64,000 nucleotides of DNA. Origin: Sthenelais limicola (taxonomy: Eukaryota > Annelida > Polychaeta > Phyllodocida > Sigalionidae). How positions within the stretch are numbered: the stretch's first letter is position 1; every line of letters begins with the position of its first letter. Where the stretch lies: positions 12,945,871 to 13,009,870 of the forward strand of contig OW804096.1 in NCBI GenBank assembly GCA_942159475.1. The letters run 5' to 3'. Shown piece by piece: positions 31,546-42,779 of this stretch. The position numbers were made by a program, and so were the translations under genes. The notes below the pieces were generated by a model. It was not told the origin of the DNA. It saw nothing but the letters and a program-made list of their open reading frames with translations, and searched no databases.

Positions 31546-31734
31546 CTAGCCCTAAAGTTGTAAGAGTCCCTTGAAATGAAGGGAAAGCCTCTCGCCTCAA
31601 ACCGCAAAGTGCCATCATAATTCCATTAACACCGCAAAATGTGATTATATTCCTATTAAAAGCCGAGTCCTAGGCCAGGAAACCGATTAGGCTGTAGGCT
31701 GGCATAGCATTCTTATCTGAGAGTTTGGACCTGG
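31546..31734 (+). mobile_element. CTAGGCCCAAA short TIR element, copy 3
   Basis: 189 bp, starts CTAGCCCTAAAG, ends TTTGGACCTGG, with perfect 3-bp AGT duplications (31543-31545, 31735-31737). Inserted within the G-rich repeat. Confidence 0.88.
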
Positions 31735-31885
31735 AGTGGGGAGGTGAGGGGGATTGAGGGGGATTGAGGGGGCTGTGGAGAACTGAGGGGGCTGTGAGGG
31801 CTTAAGGGCCTGAGGGGGGTGAGGGGGCCGAGGGGAGCTGTGGAGAACTGAGTGGGTTTGAAGGGGACTGACGGGGCTATCATTA
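31735..31885 (+). repeat. G-rich GGGGCTGA repeat, part 2
   Basis: Continuation of the 31190-31545 repeat (GAGGGGGATTGAGGGGG units) beyond the inserted element. Confidence 0.9.
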
Positions 31886-32193
31886 TTTTCTTCATTACAT
31901 TCTGCTCCAAAATAGAGACACAACTTTGCATGGTAATTAATTAGAATTCAAAACTGAAAATCACAATTCTAAGCACCAACGAAAGAGGGATTTGTTAACC
32001 ATATAAAGCTCCTTGGACCTTTCCACAATATGAATATGGACACACGGCATAATAGAAATAGATAATCAGTATCAATTTAATTCGAATAAAACACCAGATT
32101 TATTTATTTTATTATGCATAAACTTTAATTACCTCTTCTGCAGAGGCCCCCCCCCCTCCACCACATGCCATCCTCCTTCACAATACATCTCCA

Positions 32194-32428
32194 GGGTAAG
32201 ATTTTCAGAAAATGCACAATCGACAGTTCTACACATCTATCAAATTCTGCTAAATTAGAGTGAAAATTAACAAATACTAGGTATATCTGAGTATATTCTG
32301 TATTGTATCCATTCAATAAATCTGCCTGGTTATGTTGAACTGTATTTTGAACCTGATTTTCGTCTTAAATTTGGGTTATTTGAGAGGATTGGTGAAGACC
32401 AATTGTACGTTTTCTGAAGATCTGACCC
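32194..32428 (+). mobile_element. GGGTCAG short TIR element, intact
   Basis: 235 bp, subfamily 3, ends GGGTAAG and CTGACCC, with perfect TCCA duplications (32190-32193, 32429-32432). Followed by a short (CCA)n stretch. Confidence 0.92.
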
Positions 32429-32769
32429 TCCAGAATCCTCCTCCGCCACCACCACCACCGCCACCACAGCCACCACTACGGACACAGATCGCATCTCATT
32501 CGCTGAGCAGGATCCATGAAAAATTTACAAAAGTTTGATAATCCATCTCAAAAGAAGATTATCGGGCGGACGCAGCCCGCCTCCATGAAGCGGCCCGAAT
32601 CATTCTCTTTCCCTTGAGATAAAAGATGTGATAGGTAGATGAAAGCGAGGCCGGAAATCTCGCGAGAATCCGCACGAGAATCGTGTGTCGTCTGCTTCAC
32701 CGTCTGGTTGAAAGATTATATTTTAACTGGCGATAACTAAATGAATAAATTGGAAATAGTACTGCCTGC

Positions 32770-34075
32770 AGACTATAAAAGAGGGAGAGAGTGATAGAGT
32801 GAGAGGGAGAATAGGAGAGACAGATGTAGGATGAGAGAGAGAGAAAAAAAAAGAGGGAGAGAAGGATAGAGAGAAGTACTTCAAGTAGATGTTCAAAACG
32901 GTGAGAAATCGTAAGAGTGACAAAGGGAAGGAAACAAATAGAGAGACATAGGAGAGAAAGAGGCGGGAGAATGGGAGAGAAGGGGAGAGAAGGGGAGAGA
33001 AGGGGAGAGAAGGAGAGAGAAGGGGAAGAAGAGCGAGATAGGGAGAGTAGTAGTGGGAGACAGACAGAGGAGGGGCGAGAAAGAAAGAGGGCAGATTAGG
33101 GTAATTCGCTAAGAAGAGAGAAGAGAGAGCTAGCGGGAAAGAGAAAAAAGAGGGTGAGAAAATAAGAGAGACATGGAAGGGAAGAGAGACATAGTGAGAG
33201 CGAGAGAGAGACAGAGACAGAGAAGGAGAGAGAGTGTGAGAGAGGGAGAGAGAGGGAGAGACAGACAGAGAAGGAGAGAGAGAGAGTGTGAGAGAGGGAG
33301 AGAGAGAGACAGAGAAGGAGAGAGAGAGTGTGAGAGCGAGAGAGAGACAGATAAGGAGAGAGAGTGTGAGAGAGGGAGAGAGAGACAGAAGGAGAGAGAG
33401 AGTGTGAGAGCGAGAGAGTGAGACAGAGAAGGAGGGAGAGTGTGTGAGAGGGAGAGAGACACACAAGGAGAGAGACATAGTGAGAGAGAGGGAGAGAGAG
33501 AAGGAGAAAGAGTGTGAGAGAGGGAGAGAGAGAAAGAAGGAGAGAGACATAGTGAGTGCGAGAGAGAGAGACGGAGAGAGACATAGTGAGAGAGGGAGAG
33601 AGAGACATAGCGTGAGAGAGGCAGAGAAGGAGAGAAAGATTGAGAGAGGAAGAGAGAGACAGAAGGAGAGAGACATAGTGAGAGCGAGGGAGAGAAGATA
33701 GAGAGTGAGTGAGAGAGGGAGAGAGACAGGCAGAGAGGGAGAGAGACAGAGACGGAGAGATTGTAAGAGAGGGAAAGAGAAACAGAAGGAGAGAGACATA
33801 CTGAGAGAGAGGTAGAGAATAAGATAGAGAGTGAAAGAGGGAGAGAGACAAGCAGAGAGAGAGGCCGAGAAGAAGAGAGAGGGAGAGAGAGACAGAACTG
33901 AGAAGGAGAGAGACATAGTGGCAGAGGCAGAGAAGGAGATAGAGAGTGAGTGGCAGAGCCAGATAGTCAGAGCCAGATAGTCAGAGCCAGAGAGTCAGAG
34001 CCAGAGAGTCAGAGCCAGAGCCAGAGTCAGACAGAGACAGAGTCAGACAGAGACAGAGTCAGCGAGAAGAAAAAC
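32770..34075 (+). repeat. 1.3-kb GA-rich polypurine tract
   Basis: The longest polypurine block in the window: GAGAGAGACAGAGA-type units with GAGAGAGTGTGAGAGAGGGA blocks recurring at about 50-70 bp, ending in (CAGAGC/TAGTCAGAGC)n near 33955-34060. The ~400-residue minus-strand Ser/Leu frame is a translation of the repeat. Confidence 0.96.
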
Positions 34076-34524
34076 AGAATCGGGAATGGGAAGAGTTTGC
34101 GGATCAATTTCACAATGTTTATATTTAAGCCCCATCTAAAATTAGATTCCTTACAAGAGGTTGGATTAAAATAAATCTCAACACAAAACACTTTCTCGAA
34201 GAAGCTATCATTTTACAAATGGATTTCAGGGACGCTGACAGTATTATGAATGCACTGATAACGTTCAGCTTTTATTTAAGGATCTTGAAACCGAATCGCG
34301 CCTCAAAAAGAGCAAACGCTAATATTCGATTTCGAATTTGGAAAATTGTTGAATTAAATGCACAAGGCTTTGGTATCTAATACAGTTTCTAATAGTATCC
34401 ATCTTTTAAAACATCTAGTTTATCACCGGGTACCTGAGAGTATTATCTTTGTATATTAAAAGTAGTCATTAAAATCAGTTTAATAATTGCAAATCGCGGT
34501 GGGCAGAGATTCAAGGATATAGAA

Positions 34525-34770
34525 TATGTAATGTGTCAAAGAAAAATGTAAAAAAAATAATGTATTTCAAGATAAAATGTACCATCATATTTGAAAAGGA
34601 TGAGATCAATGGAATTCCAACAATTTTAACATTTAGGAAAGTATTTCTAAAAATTATTTCAATAATTCATGTGTGATACTATTTATTTTTTAAATAAACG
34701 TTTTCAATATTTCTGGGTCGAAAAGTACTAGTAAAATAACTAAACATACTCCATATAACTTTCAACGATG
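34525..34770 (+). mobile_element. TGTGATGTG family element, left-half fragment
   Basis: Similar to the first ~250 bp of 30316-30719 (GTAATGTGTCAAAGAAAAAT, CATCATATTTGAAAAGGATG, GTACTAGTAAAATAACTAAA). Runs into a GGGTCAG-family fragment at 34771. Confidence 0.65.
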
Positions 34771-34914
34771 TTCAATGTTCAACATAACCAAACAGACTGT
34801 TTAAATCAAGGCAATACCAAATATACCCCTAGTGTTGATGATTTTTCAGTCCAATTTAGCAGAATTTACAAAACAGGTTGATCTGCCACTTATACATTTT
34901 CTGAAAATCCGACC
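34771..34914 (-). mobile_element. GGGTCAG element, partial, reverse
   Basis: Interior and right end only (AACATAACCAAACAGACTG ... CCGACCC). A 128-codon frame starting inside it is chance AT-rich sequence. Confidence 0.72.
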
Positions 34915-35793
34915 CATATATATTATGTATCGAGCAGTCGTTTTTGTTGGAGTTGGAATTATAGTTGATTACTTAACAAAGGTTCTTGCTGCACATATTA
35001 TAATGGTATGTATAAAGATAATTATTTGCAACAATTATATATCATTTATCACAATTTTGTTCATTCAGATTAACCAGCTCCAGGTTGCTCCTCTTTTGTA
35101 TTTATTTGATCTCGGAAATATATTACAATGGGACATTGCTATTGACATTAGAGAAAAGAAGAATATACACAAAGGTACCATAATTATTAGTGCTAACATT
35201 GAATATATGAACCTTTGAAAATCTATAAATCTTTACCTCATTCTCTAGTTAGTACAACTCACTGTAAGCTAGTTTTTATATATTATTCAACTAAGCCTAC
35301 CCATAAAGAAACAGCTTAACCTAGACAAGTAGAAAATAACCCTTGAATATCAAATTAAATAGCCATGAAATTTATATCGTAGTATTCTATTGTAAATCGG
35401 TTTCGGCAATTACCAACCACCTAGGAACCCTCTGGAAGACATGGAATCTAGGTTTCAAAACTGGGCCTATAAAAAATGTCTTGGATTGAATTGAATTGAA
35501 TCTATAAGGCTTTTAAGATAAGAAGCCTACATTAGAAAATATGTATTTACGATTGTTTACTGAAAATTTAATACCTAAAAATACAAACGTCAGTTCCGGG
35601 AATGAGAACAATTTAAGAATCACTTCACTGTCAAATATTAATTTGATAAGGAAACAGGAAGAATTGTTTTTGCAGTTTAAACAACTTCTTTGTTAAGAAA
35701 TGATAACATCTAAACCCTTAGTCACAAAATCCTTCACAATATCCGGCTAGAAACACCTCCTAATTTGCCCACGCAGGAAAGAAAAGATTAAAT
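34915..35793. other. Non-coding DNA; possible retroelement 3' tail
   Basis: No gene seen. 35485-35502 contains TTGAATTGAATTGAATC, a short tandem typical of the 3' tails of some non-LTR retroelements, preceded by ~90 bp of non-AT-rich sequence. Tentative. Confidence 0.4.
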
Positions 35794-36028
35794 GGGTCAG
35801 ATTTTCAGAAAATGTACAATTGGCAGCTGTACACATTTAGTAAATTCTGCTATATTAGGCTGAAATTTGGCCAATACTAGGTAAATTCGAGTATATTCAG
35901 CATTGCATTGATTCTAGCCATCGGTTTGGTTAGATTTATCTGTATTTTGAACTTTATTTTCGTCTGAAATTCGGGTTATTTGAGAAGATTGGTGAAGGTG
36001 AATTGTACATTTTCTGAAAATCTGACCC
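35794..36028 (+). mobile_element. GGGTCAG short TIR element, intact
   Basis: 235 bp, subfamily 2, GGGTCAG/CTGACCC ends and perfect AAAT duplications (35790-35793, 36029-36032). Good reference copy of the subfamily. Confidence 0.94.
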
Positions 36029-36173
36029 AAATATTATTGAGTTTTGTTTCTAAGACTTGGCGATATTTTCACACAATTAATTCAGCTCCATAGACTGTTT
36101 CATCCTTTGTTTATTTTCCAAATAGTTTCTTGCACGTGGGCGGGTTAGTGTTTGGATTGAGAAGCAATTATAT

Positions 36174-36405
36174 GGGTGGGATTTTCAGAAAATGTACAAT
36201 TGGCCTTCACCAATCCTCTCAAATAACCCAGATTTAAGACAGAAATGATCTTCAAAATGCAGTTTAACATCACAGAACTGATACTTTAAATCAATGCGAT
36301 GCCAGTTCTCAGATATATCCAAAATTTATCATTTTTTAGCAGAATGTAGCAGAAATGACTAAATATGTATAGCTGCCGATTGTACATTTTCTGAAGATCT
36401 GACCC
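36174..36405 (-). mobile_element. GGGTCAG short TIR element, reverse
   Basis: 232 bp, subfamily 1 reversed, ends GGGTGGG and CTGACCC; flanks ATAT and ACAT (3 of 4). Confidence 0.9.
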
Positions 36406-36440
36406 ACATACGAGTCCGGGCCTTCACAGCTACGTCTGAC

Positions 36441-37280
36441 TGTGACGAAAAACATCCCTGAGATTATAGAATAGACTTGCCTATGTCTGATTGATGAAAA
36501 ACATTGTAGAAAATATACTAGGTCTTAGGTCAAGAGCAAGACCAGGAGCAACTCTACCAGCGGAGGGGGGCGGACATCTCTGAGATTATAAAATAGACTT
36601 GCCTATGTCTCATTGATGAAAATAATCCCTGAGATTATGAAATAGACTTGCACATGTCTGGAAGTTGTTTCATAATGATGGAGACTTTGATTATGAAACG
36701 GAATTTGTCCCAAATGGGATGTTTTTCTACTTAATTCCCATGTCCCTGATTATGAAACAAGGCCCTGATTGAAGAAAAACATCCTGGAGATTATAAAATA
36801 GACTTGCTTATGTAGATTATAAAATAGACTTGCTTATGGAGATTATAAAGTAGACTTGCTTATGTCTGATTGAAGAAAAACATCCCTGAAATTATAAAAT
36901 AGATTTGCACATGTCTGATCCTGGAAAATCCTGGAAATTTCAAAATAGATTTGCACATGTCTGACTGAATGTAAGGGAAATACATCCTTGAGAATATAAA
37001 ATAGATTTGCACATGTCTGACTGACTGTAAGGGAAATACTTCCCTGAGAATATGAAATAGACTTGCATATATGTCTGACTGAATGTAAGGGAAATACATC
37101 CCTGTGGTTATAAAATAGACTTGCATATGTCTGACTGATGAAAAACATCCCTAAGATTATAAAATAGACTTGAATATATCAGACTGACTATAAAGAAAAC
37201 TCATCTCTGACAATATAAAATAGACTTGCATATGTCTGACTGACTGTAAGGGAAACACATCCCTGAGAATATGAAATAAT
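36441..37280 (+). repeat. Degenerate ~50-57-bp minisatellite
   Basis: About 13 diverged units containing AAATAGACTTGCATATGTCTG and ACATCCCTGAGA. Later units include GACTGTAAGGGAAA and are 57 bp long, a multiple of three, which explains the long minus-strand open frame with repeated Cys-Lys-Ser motifs. Confidence 0.88.
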
Positions 37281-38382
37281 TGGGGCTCCACTGAAAGTGG
37301 ATCTTTTCTTCATCTATAACTTTTATATTTTACATCTGTAAATGGCACTAAGAATAGAATAGAATAGAGCAATCTTTTATTCATCTATGGGTTACCAATT
37401 TGATGAACAGGTCGACAGGTAGCTGGGTACCATTCAGAATTTATACCCAGATCTTCCGGCCGTTTCCTTGACACTCAGAGATAGACTTCTACATAATTTG
37501 GTTGTGTAATACATTATATAAGACATAGGGTATAAGATACTCAATGTGAGAATTTAAAGTACAGAATAAAATACAAAATACTAGGCACGTTCCCTTGACA
37601 CTAGGGATAGACTTCTACGTGGTTTGGCTGCCTAATACAGTACCGTACATAAAATGCAGAGTATGAAATACAAAATATGAGAATATAAAATACAAAATAT
37701 ATGAGATATATCACTTAAACATGGGATGGTCGATACAAATACGTATGTTGACGACCTAGCCCATGCCATCCAGACGGTACTGGTTTAATCCTATCCCTCC
37801 CCAGCCAAGCAGAAGCTTATGCAGACCGACCTCTTTTGTATCTACTGAAGCCAATAAAGAGACTCGACCCCCAACATTTGTTCATATTATCGCTCGCTGC
37901 CAAATCCCTCCAGGGCATCTCACTGTCAAAAGCTAAGCTTTTCAATCTGAAACGTTAAAAGCACAAGATAATGCAAGGTAATTATTATTGCAAGATGTTT
38001 AGTGATACTTTGGCTGCCTTTGTCTGCAATCTAGAGGCCATTGCTAAGATAACAGTGGGTGTTATTTTGATTTCGTCTGCGAAACGTTGTTATTATTTTT
38101 ATTTCATGTTATTTATTCGTAAGTTAACGTTATTCTCTGTTTATAATTAATTCTTATCATTTTTACACGAAAAATTCAATTTTTCGGATGAATTCACTCA
38201 TCAATATCAGGTTTATTTTGAATTAGAAAACACCAATATTATATGTTACATGATATCTGACATAGGATATCCAAAAATGACTTCATTCTGGCTGTTATCA
38301 ACCATATCCAATCAAAACGAAAAGTCGATCATTGATAAAAACCATTCAATCTACGCATTTATCTTGCTGCTACAACCTATAT
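37281..38382. other. Non-coding DNA; probable old retroelement remnant
   Basis: No gene seen. AAGAATAGAATAGAATAGAG followed by CTTTTATTC (37351-37382) is the reverse of a sequence at ~58965-58995 (ATAAAAGATTTTCTATTCTA), suggesting the 3' end of a shared dispersed element. CCTTGACACT plus GATAGACTTCTAC is duplicated at ~37467 and ~37590. Confidence 0.45.
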
Positions 38383-38621
38383 GGGTCAGATTTCCAGAAA
38401 ATATACAATTGGCAGCTGTACACATTTAGTAAATTCTGCAAAATTAGGCTGTAATAAATTTGGTTAATACTAGGTAAATTCGAGTATATCCGGCCTTGCA
38501 TTGATACTAGCAACCTATTTGGTTAGGTTGAACTGTATTTTGAGCTTTATTTTCTTCTGAGATTTGGGTTATTTGAGAGGATTGGCGAAGTTTAATTGTA
38601 CATTTTCTGAAAATCTTACCC
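38383..38621 (+). mobile_element. GGGTCAG short TIR element
   Basis: 239 bp, subfamily 2, ends GGGTCAG and CTTACCC; flanks ATAT and ATTA. Confidence 0.9.
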
Positions 38622-39152
38622 ATTATATATGATCGCTACAGGATCAAGGATCTGCTCATTAAATTGGCAGAAATAATGAAGATCTCTTGCCCAAAATGGG
38701 CCATATTAACCTCTGAAGGGCGGGGGGGGGGGGGGGGGTAGGGATGAGGGAGCTAAGAGGGAGGGGTGTACTAGTGGGAGCCACCTCCAAACTTCAAAGG
38801 CAAACCTAGGAAGTATTCGTTGGGGATTAATTCATTTTCTTATGATCTATATCCAGGCCCTTGGGCAACAAACTAAAGTATGTGTAAGGGGGGACAGGCA
38901 GGCAGGGTGATGGGAGCAATGAATATGATAGGATTTAACCAAAACAGAACAACAATTCAAAATGTCTAGAAATATTCATATCATTAGAATGTGTCCTGCA
39001 TAATTATTAATTTACATTTGTAGCTTATATTAGTGCTGTTTAAAAAATATATTTATTAGTAACCGGACGATATTATTTTATTCTTATTTTGATCATATGA
39101 CAAAGACCACCACCTGGTTCAAACATCTGAATTACAATGTATCAATACAAGC
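38622..39152. other. Non-coding DNA with a G17 run
   Basis: No gene seen. Uninterrupted G17 at 38722-38738. Confidence 0.5.
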
Positions 39153-39155
39153 TAA

Positions 39156-39264
39156 AGGGCCTAGTCCACTAAGCCGATTCTCATGCGATTTTGCGCTGCA
39201 GAGGACTCTTTTGCACTAAATTCTCTGAGAATCGCATTAGAATCGGCTTAGTGGACTAGGCCCT
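39156..39264. mobile_element. Harbinger-like hairpin MITE (109 bp)
   Basis: AGGGCCTAGTCCACTAAGCC and GGCTTAGTGGACTAGGCCCT are perfect inverted ends, with pairing extending through GATTCT...GCGATT to ~35 bp per arm. TAA flanks both sides (39153-39155, 39265-39267); the duplication TWA is typical of PIF/Harbinger. Confidence 0.88.
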
Positions 39265-39267
39265 TAA

Positions 39268-39752
39268 GTTTAAACAGCAAATACCCAGGTTTAAGGCTGT
39301 GGTGTTTTCTTTCATATAATTAATCATTCTATAACGTAACGTTTATAACAGTATTATTTTCTTTACATGAAATCTTTTCACGTAAATTGTGAAATTGTAA
39401 GAAAATAAATTTAAAAAAAAAGAAAGTAATTTAAGACATATTCTGTTGTCCATAAATAATAAAGTTATCAAGCACCAATCAAATATCCTAAATTGGATCA
39501 ATCAAATAGTAAAATAATTTATTAATCTATGTAGAAGTACCTGCAAAAGCTTTTATGGCCAGACCGATCATCAAAACCTCCTCAGCCCCCTACAAAATAA
39601 CTCCCTTGTGCCCCCTTCCTTACAAATATAGGCAGGCAAAGCGCAAACATAACGACCATCTTCCTTTTTATTAATGAAAAACACATTAATTAACTACAAG
39701 CAAGGTCTCTAGTCGGATGTAAACATTTATTGGATCGAGCCAAAGGCCTGCT
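39268..39752. other. Non-coding DNA, nothing recognised
   Basis: AT-rich; no gene or repeat family recognised. Confidence 0.5.
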
Positions 39753-39987
39753 GGGTCAGATTTTCAGAAAATGTACAACTCAACTTCGCCAATCTTCTCA
39801 AATAACCCAAATTTCAGACGAAAATAAAGTTCAAAATACAGTCCAACCTAACCAAACAGATTGCTAGAATCAATGCAATGTCGAATATACTCGAATTTAC
39901 CTAGTATTGACCAAATTGTAGCCTAATTTAGCAGAATTTACTAAATGTGTACAGCTACCAATTGTACATTTTCTGAAAATCTGACCC
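39753..39987 (-). mobile_element. GGGTCAG short TIR element, reverse
   Basis: 235 bp, subfamily 2 reversed. No 4-bp duplication; instead TATTGGATCGAGCC plus AAAGGCCTGCT occur on both sides (39728-39752 and ~39992-40028, the latter with 12 extra bases). Confidence 0.9.
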
Positions 39988-40251
39988 ATATATTGGATCG
40001 AGCCGCCCACCTTGCTAAAGGCCTGCTACAGTTCTTTATTAATCATGTAAATTGGATCTTTAGGGAGCATCAGTTTTGTTTGAAGCCTTAGAGGGAGCAT
40101 CACGTTTTGTTTCAACCCTTAGAGAGGGTGATTCACATGGAGGATATTGATCGTTATCAATAGGGGGTTTGCCCCTGCACGTGTCTGAAATAATGAAGAT
40201 TAATAGGGGAGTTGTATGAGCTTCTGCCTTGTCTGTAAGGGGAGTGCAAGT

Positions 40252-40489
40252 GGGTGAGATCGTCAGAAAATGTATAATTCACCTCAACCAATCCTCTCAA
40301 ATGACCTTAATTTAGGAGAAATATTACGTTCAAAATACAGTTTAACACAATGAACATTTTTTTTAACAACACAGTGCCAAAGATACTCTGATATACCCAT
40401 TATTCATATTCTTTCAGTCTGATTTAGCAGAAGTTACCAAATTTGTAGAGCTGCCCAATGTGCATTTTCTGAAAATCTATATTTATCAC
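40252..40489 (-). mobile_element. GGGTCAG element, reverse, right tip lost
   Basis: Starts GGGTGAGATCGTCAG and ends CTGAAAATCT without GACCC. Interior resembles the 22294 copy reversed (GAACATTTTTTTTAACA, GTGCCAAAGATACTC). Confidence 0.8.
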
Positions 40490-40991
40490 AGACATAGACA
40501 ACTAACTCAGGTATGTAAGACTTGTAAACTGTAACGAGAGTAAAGAAAGGATAGAAATTTTGTATTTAACAACAAGTGCAAAATGATTATTGGGAATGAT
40601 TGTACCCATAACACCACCGAGATGAAACTATGTAAAAGTAGAGGCTATACTGTAGCCGATAAACAAAAAAAGAGTATAAGGTGCTGATACATAATCATAT
40701 TGCTATACTCATGTAAAAACTTGTATCATGTAGTTCCATGTTAGTGTTAGGGGGATCTAGTAGTCAGTAGTCAGTAGATATAACAATAAAAGTAAGAATA
40801 ACTCTGGGTTTCTTGGAAGAACTGTGAGGGCACAGAAAGAATACTGTCCATTTTCCTGTCTAATGTAATTGTCTATTGAGGAAATAAAAGCATTTATATA
40901 TAAATGGCCTGTGGCAGTGAGTTGTAGAGGTACGCCACTGCACAACAGGACCGGAAGTGCAAAATTTCCATAGGCTCAGCATTGCAGAGAT
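40490..40991. other. Non-coding DNA, nothing recognised
   Basis: No gene or repeat family recognised. Confidence 0.5.
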
Positions 40992-41226
40992 GGGCCAGAT
41001 TTTCAGAAAATGCACAATCTACAGTTCTACACATCTATCAAATTCTGCTAAATTAGAGTAAAAATTGATAAACACTATGTATATCTGAGTATATTCTGTT
41101 TTGTATCCATTCATTAAATCTGCCTGGTTATGTTAAACTGCATCATTAAGCTCATTTTTGTGTTAAATTTGGGCTATTTGAGAAGATTGGTGAAGGCCAA
41201 TTGTACATTTTCCGAAGATCTGACCC
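40992..41226 (+). mobile_element. GGGTCAG short TIR element, intact
   Basis: 235 bp, subfamily 3, ends GGGCCAG and CTGACCC, with perfect AGAT duplications (40988-40991, 41227-41230). Confidence 0.92.
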
Positions 41227-41235
41227 AGATAATTA

Positions 41236-41446
41236 CTGTAAATGTATTTGTTTTCGCGCAGATAAATTTTCGCGCACAAAGTGCTTTGGCACCTTTTCGC
41301 ACAGATTTAAATTCGCGCAGCAAGGAAGTCTCGCACCTTGTTAATGCAATAATTATACCTTTCGCGCAGGATTTATTTTCGCGCACAAAGGTGGGTGCGC
41401 TAAAATAGCGAAATTAAATACTGTGCGAACATTAATACGTTTACAG
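41236..41446 (+). mobile_element. ACTGTAAA TIR element (211 bp), copy 1
   Basis: Ends CTGTAAATGTATTTG and AATACGTTTACAG, with TA on both sides (41234-41235, 41447-41448), as for Tc1/mariner-type elements. The interior is studded with TCGCGCA. Same length as the reverse copy at 43393-43603. Confidence 0.88.
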
Positions 41447-41768
41447 TATTCACTATTCTTTCATCACTCCAAGATTTCTGACTACTTTTGATCCCCATAT
41501 ATTGATCTATTAGTGCCCAGTCATTGCCGCTCGAATATTTAAACCTATAATGGGGCAAGGGAGATAATGAATATTTATTGCCACAATGCTAAGTCTATGG
41601 AGATGTTTTATTTCCTTTTCCTGTGCAAGTGCACACCTCAATTCGCTCACATCACTCATTACCCACCATGACACTTGATAATTTCAATGAGTCACTAAAT
41701 GAAATCCTTGGTCTTTAACCACCTAAGGCAGAGCCTAAAAAGATTAATAACTTCAATTTCGGGGCTGC

Positions 41769-41818
41769 TGGTGCACTGTTTGTCCATAGTGCATACATTT
41801 GCACTAGACAGTGCACCA
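41769..41818. repeat. Compact 50-nt hairpin
   Basis: TGGTGCACTGT (41769-41779) pairs with ACAGTGCACCA (41808-41818), and TAGTGCA pairs with TGCACTA inside. A GAATCTGACCC fragment follows at 41827. Confidence 0.75.
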
Positions 41819-41994
41819 ACTATCTGAGAATCTGACCCGTTATATATATTCCCCCTAGAGATCGATTTGTTGGTTCAGAGGATCAGTGATTAGAGGATGA
41901 GTCCAGAGGATGAGTGGATAGAGGTAAATCTCACATGGGTCTATATGACCTATTGCTGTTTGACCCGCATTGTAGCAGGGTTAGTGCATCTTAA

Positions 41995-42375
41995 AGTTGC
42001 ATTCTCAGTTAAAGCTGCATACTCAATTAAAGCTGCACTCTCAGTTAAAGCTGCACATTTATATTTCGGTGGCTCACCGCAATCCTGTGATGCAATAGTT
42101 TCACAAATTATCGCTCACTGGTGCTTGTTTTCTATTGCCCAATTCAACTTCTAATTGTTGTATAAACAATTTTTTGCAGCAAAATATTAATAACGCCAGT
42201 CTTATTGGGTCAAACAATGAGTAAAGTTTGATAACAAAAACAACCCCAAAAAATCCCAAACCCACATTAATATAGTGTGCTACAGTTTCCCACATTAAAG
42301 TTTGCTGACATCAGATTCTAATTATAAAAGGACTTGATCCAGAAATCTTAAGGCAAACTATCGAGGACTGCAGCT
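41995..42375. mobile_element. Possible TTAA element (381 bp)
   Basis: TTAA flanks at 41991-41994 and 42376-42379 with 7-bp inverted ends AGTTGCA / TGCAGCT. Four tandem 18-bp units (TTAAAGCTGCAYWCTCAR) occupy 41991-42062. Part of the interior resembles 51525-51740. TTAA duplications occur in piggyBac and Kolobok elements; the assignment is tentative. Confidence 0.5.
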
Positions 42376-42537
42376 TTAATAACATATATCATAGTCCTCT
42401 AATTAACATTCATATGTTTTTTGTTTGTTACTGGGTTCCTCTCTTTGATTGATTCTATAATAAGGCATTATGATCTCTGGAAGACCGGGTAAATAATTGT
42501 TTATTACAAGATGAGTCACGTACAAAAACATCTATTT

Positions 42538-42745
42538 GGGTCGGCGCGTCCGAAAATGTACAATTGGCCTTCATCAAACTTCTCAACTAACCCCAATATA
42601 AGAACAAAAATGAAGTTTGGTATACAGTACAACATAACCGAAGTAATTCCTTAAAATTAACATAGTACCAACATACTCGGATATAACCTATATTTAAGAT
42701 GTTTCATCCTAATTGGGTGAAAATGTACTTGGGTCAAATATTCAG
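42538..42745 (-). mobile_element. GGGTCAG element, degraded, reverse
   Basis: Starts GGGTCGGCGCGTCCGAAAAT; family similarity fades near 42745 without a right end. Confidence 0.65.
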
Positions 42746-42779
42746 CCGTACAAGGGGCAGCTTACTCAGATCTCATTAT

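Noticed and set aside
32723..33916. 397-codon minus-strand ORF, second longest outside the retrotransposon
   Set aside because: Entirely within the GA-rich polypurine block; Ser/Leu periodicity mirrors the DNA repeat.
34832..35218. 128-codon plus-strand ORF with hydrophobic stretches
   Set aside because: Starts inside a GGGTCAG-family fragment and continues in AT-rich DNA; no recognisable family.
36843..37148. 101-codon minus-strand ORF with repeated Cys-Lys-Ser motifs
   Set aside because: The underlying minisatellite has 57-bp units, a multiple of three, so an open frame is expected by chance.
39156..39264. MicroRNA precursor
   Set aside because: Perfect terminal inverted repeats and TAA flanks identify it as a mobile element first.
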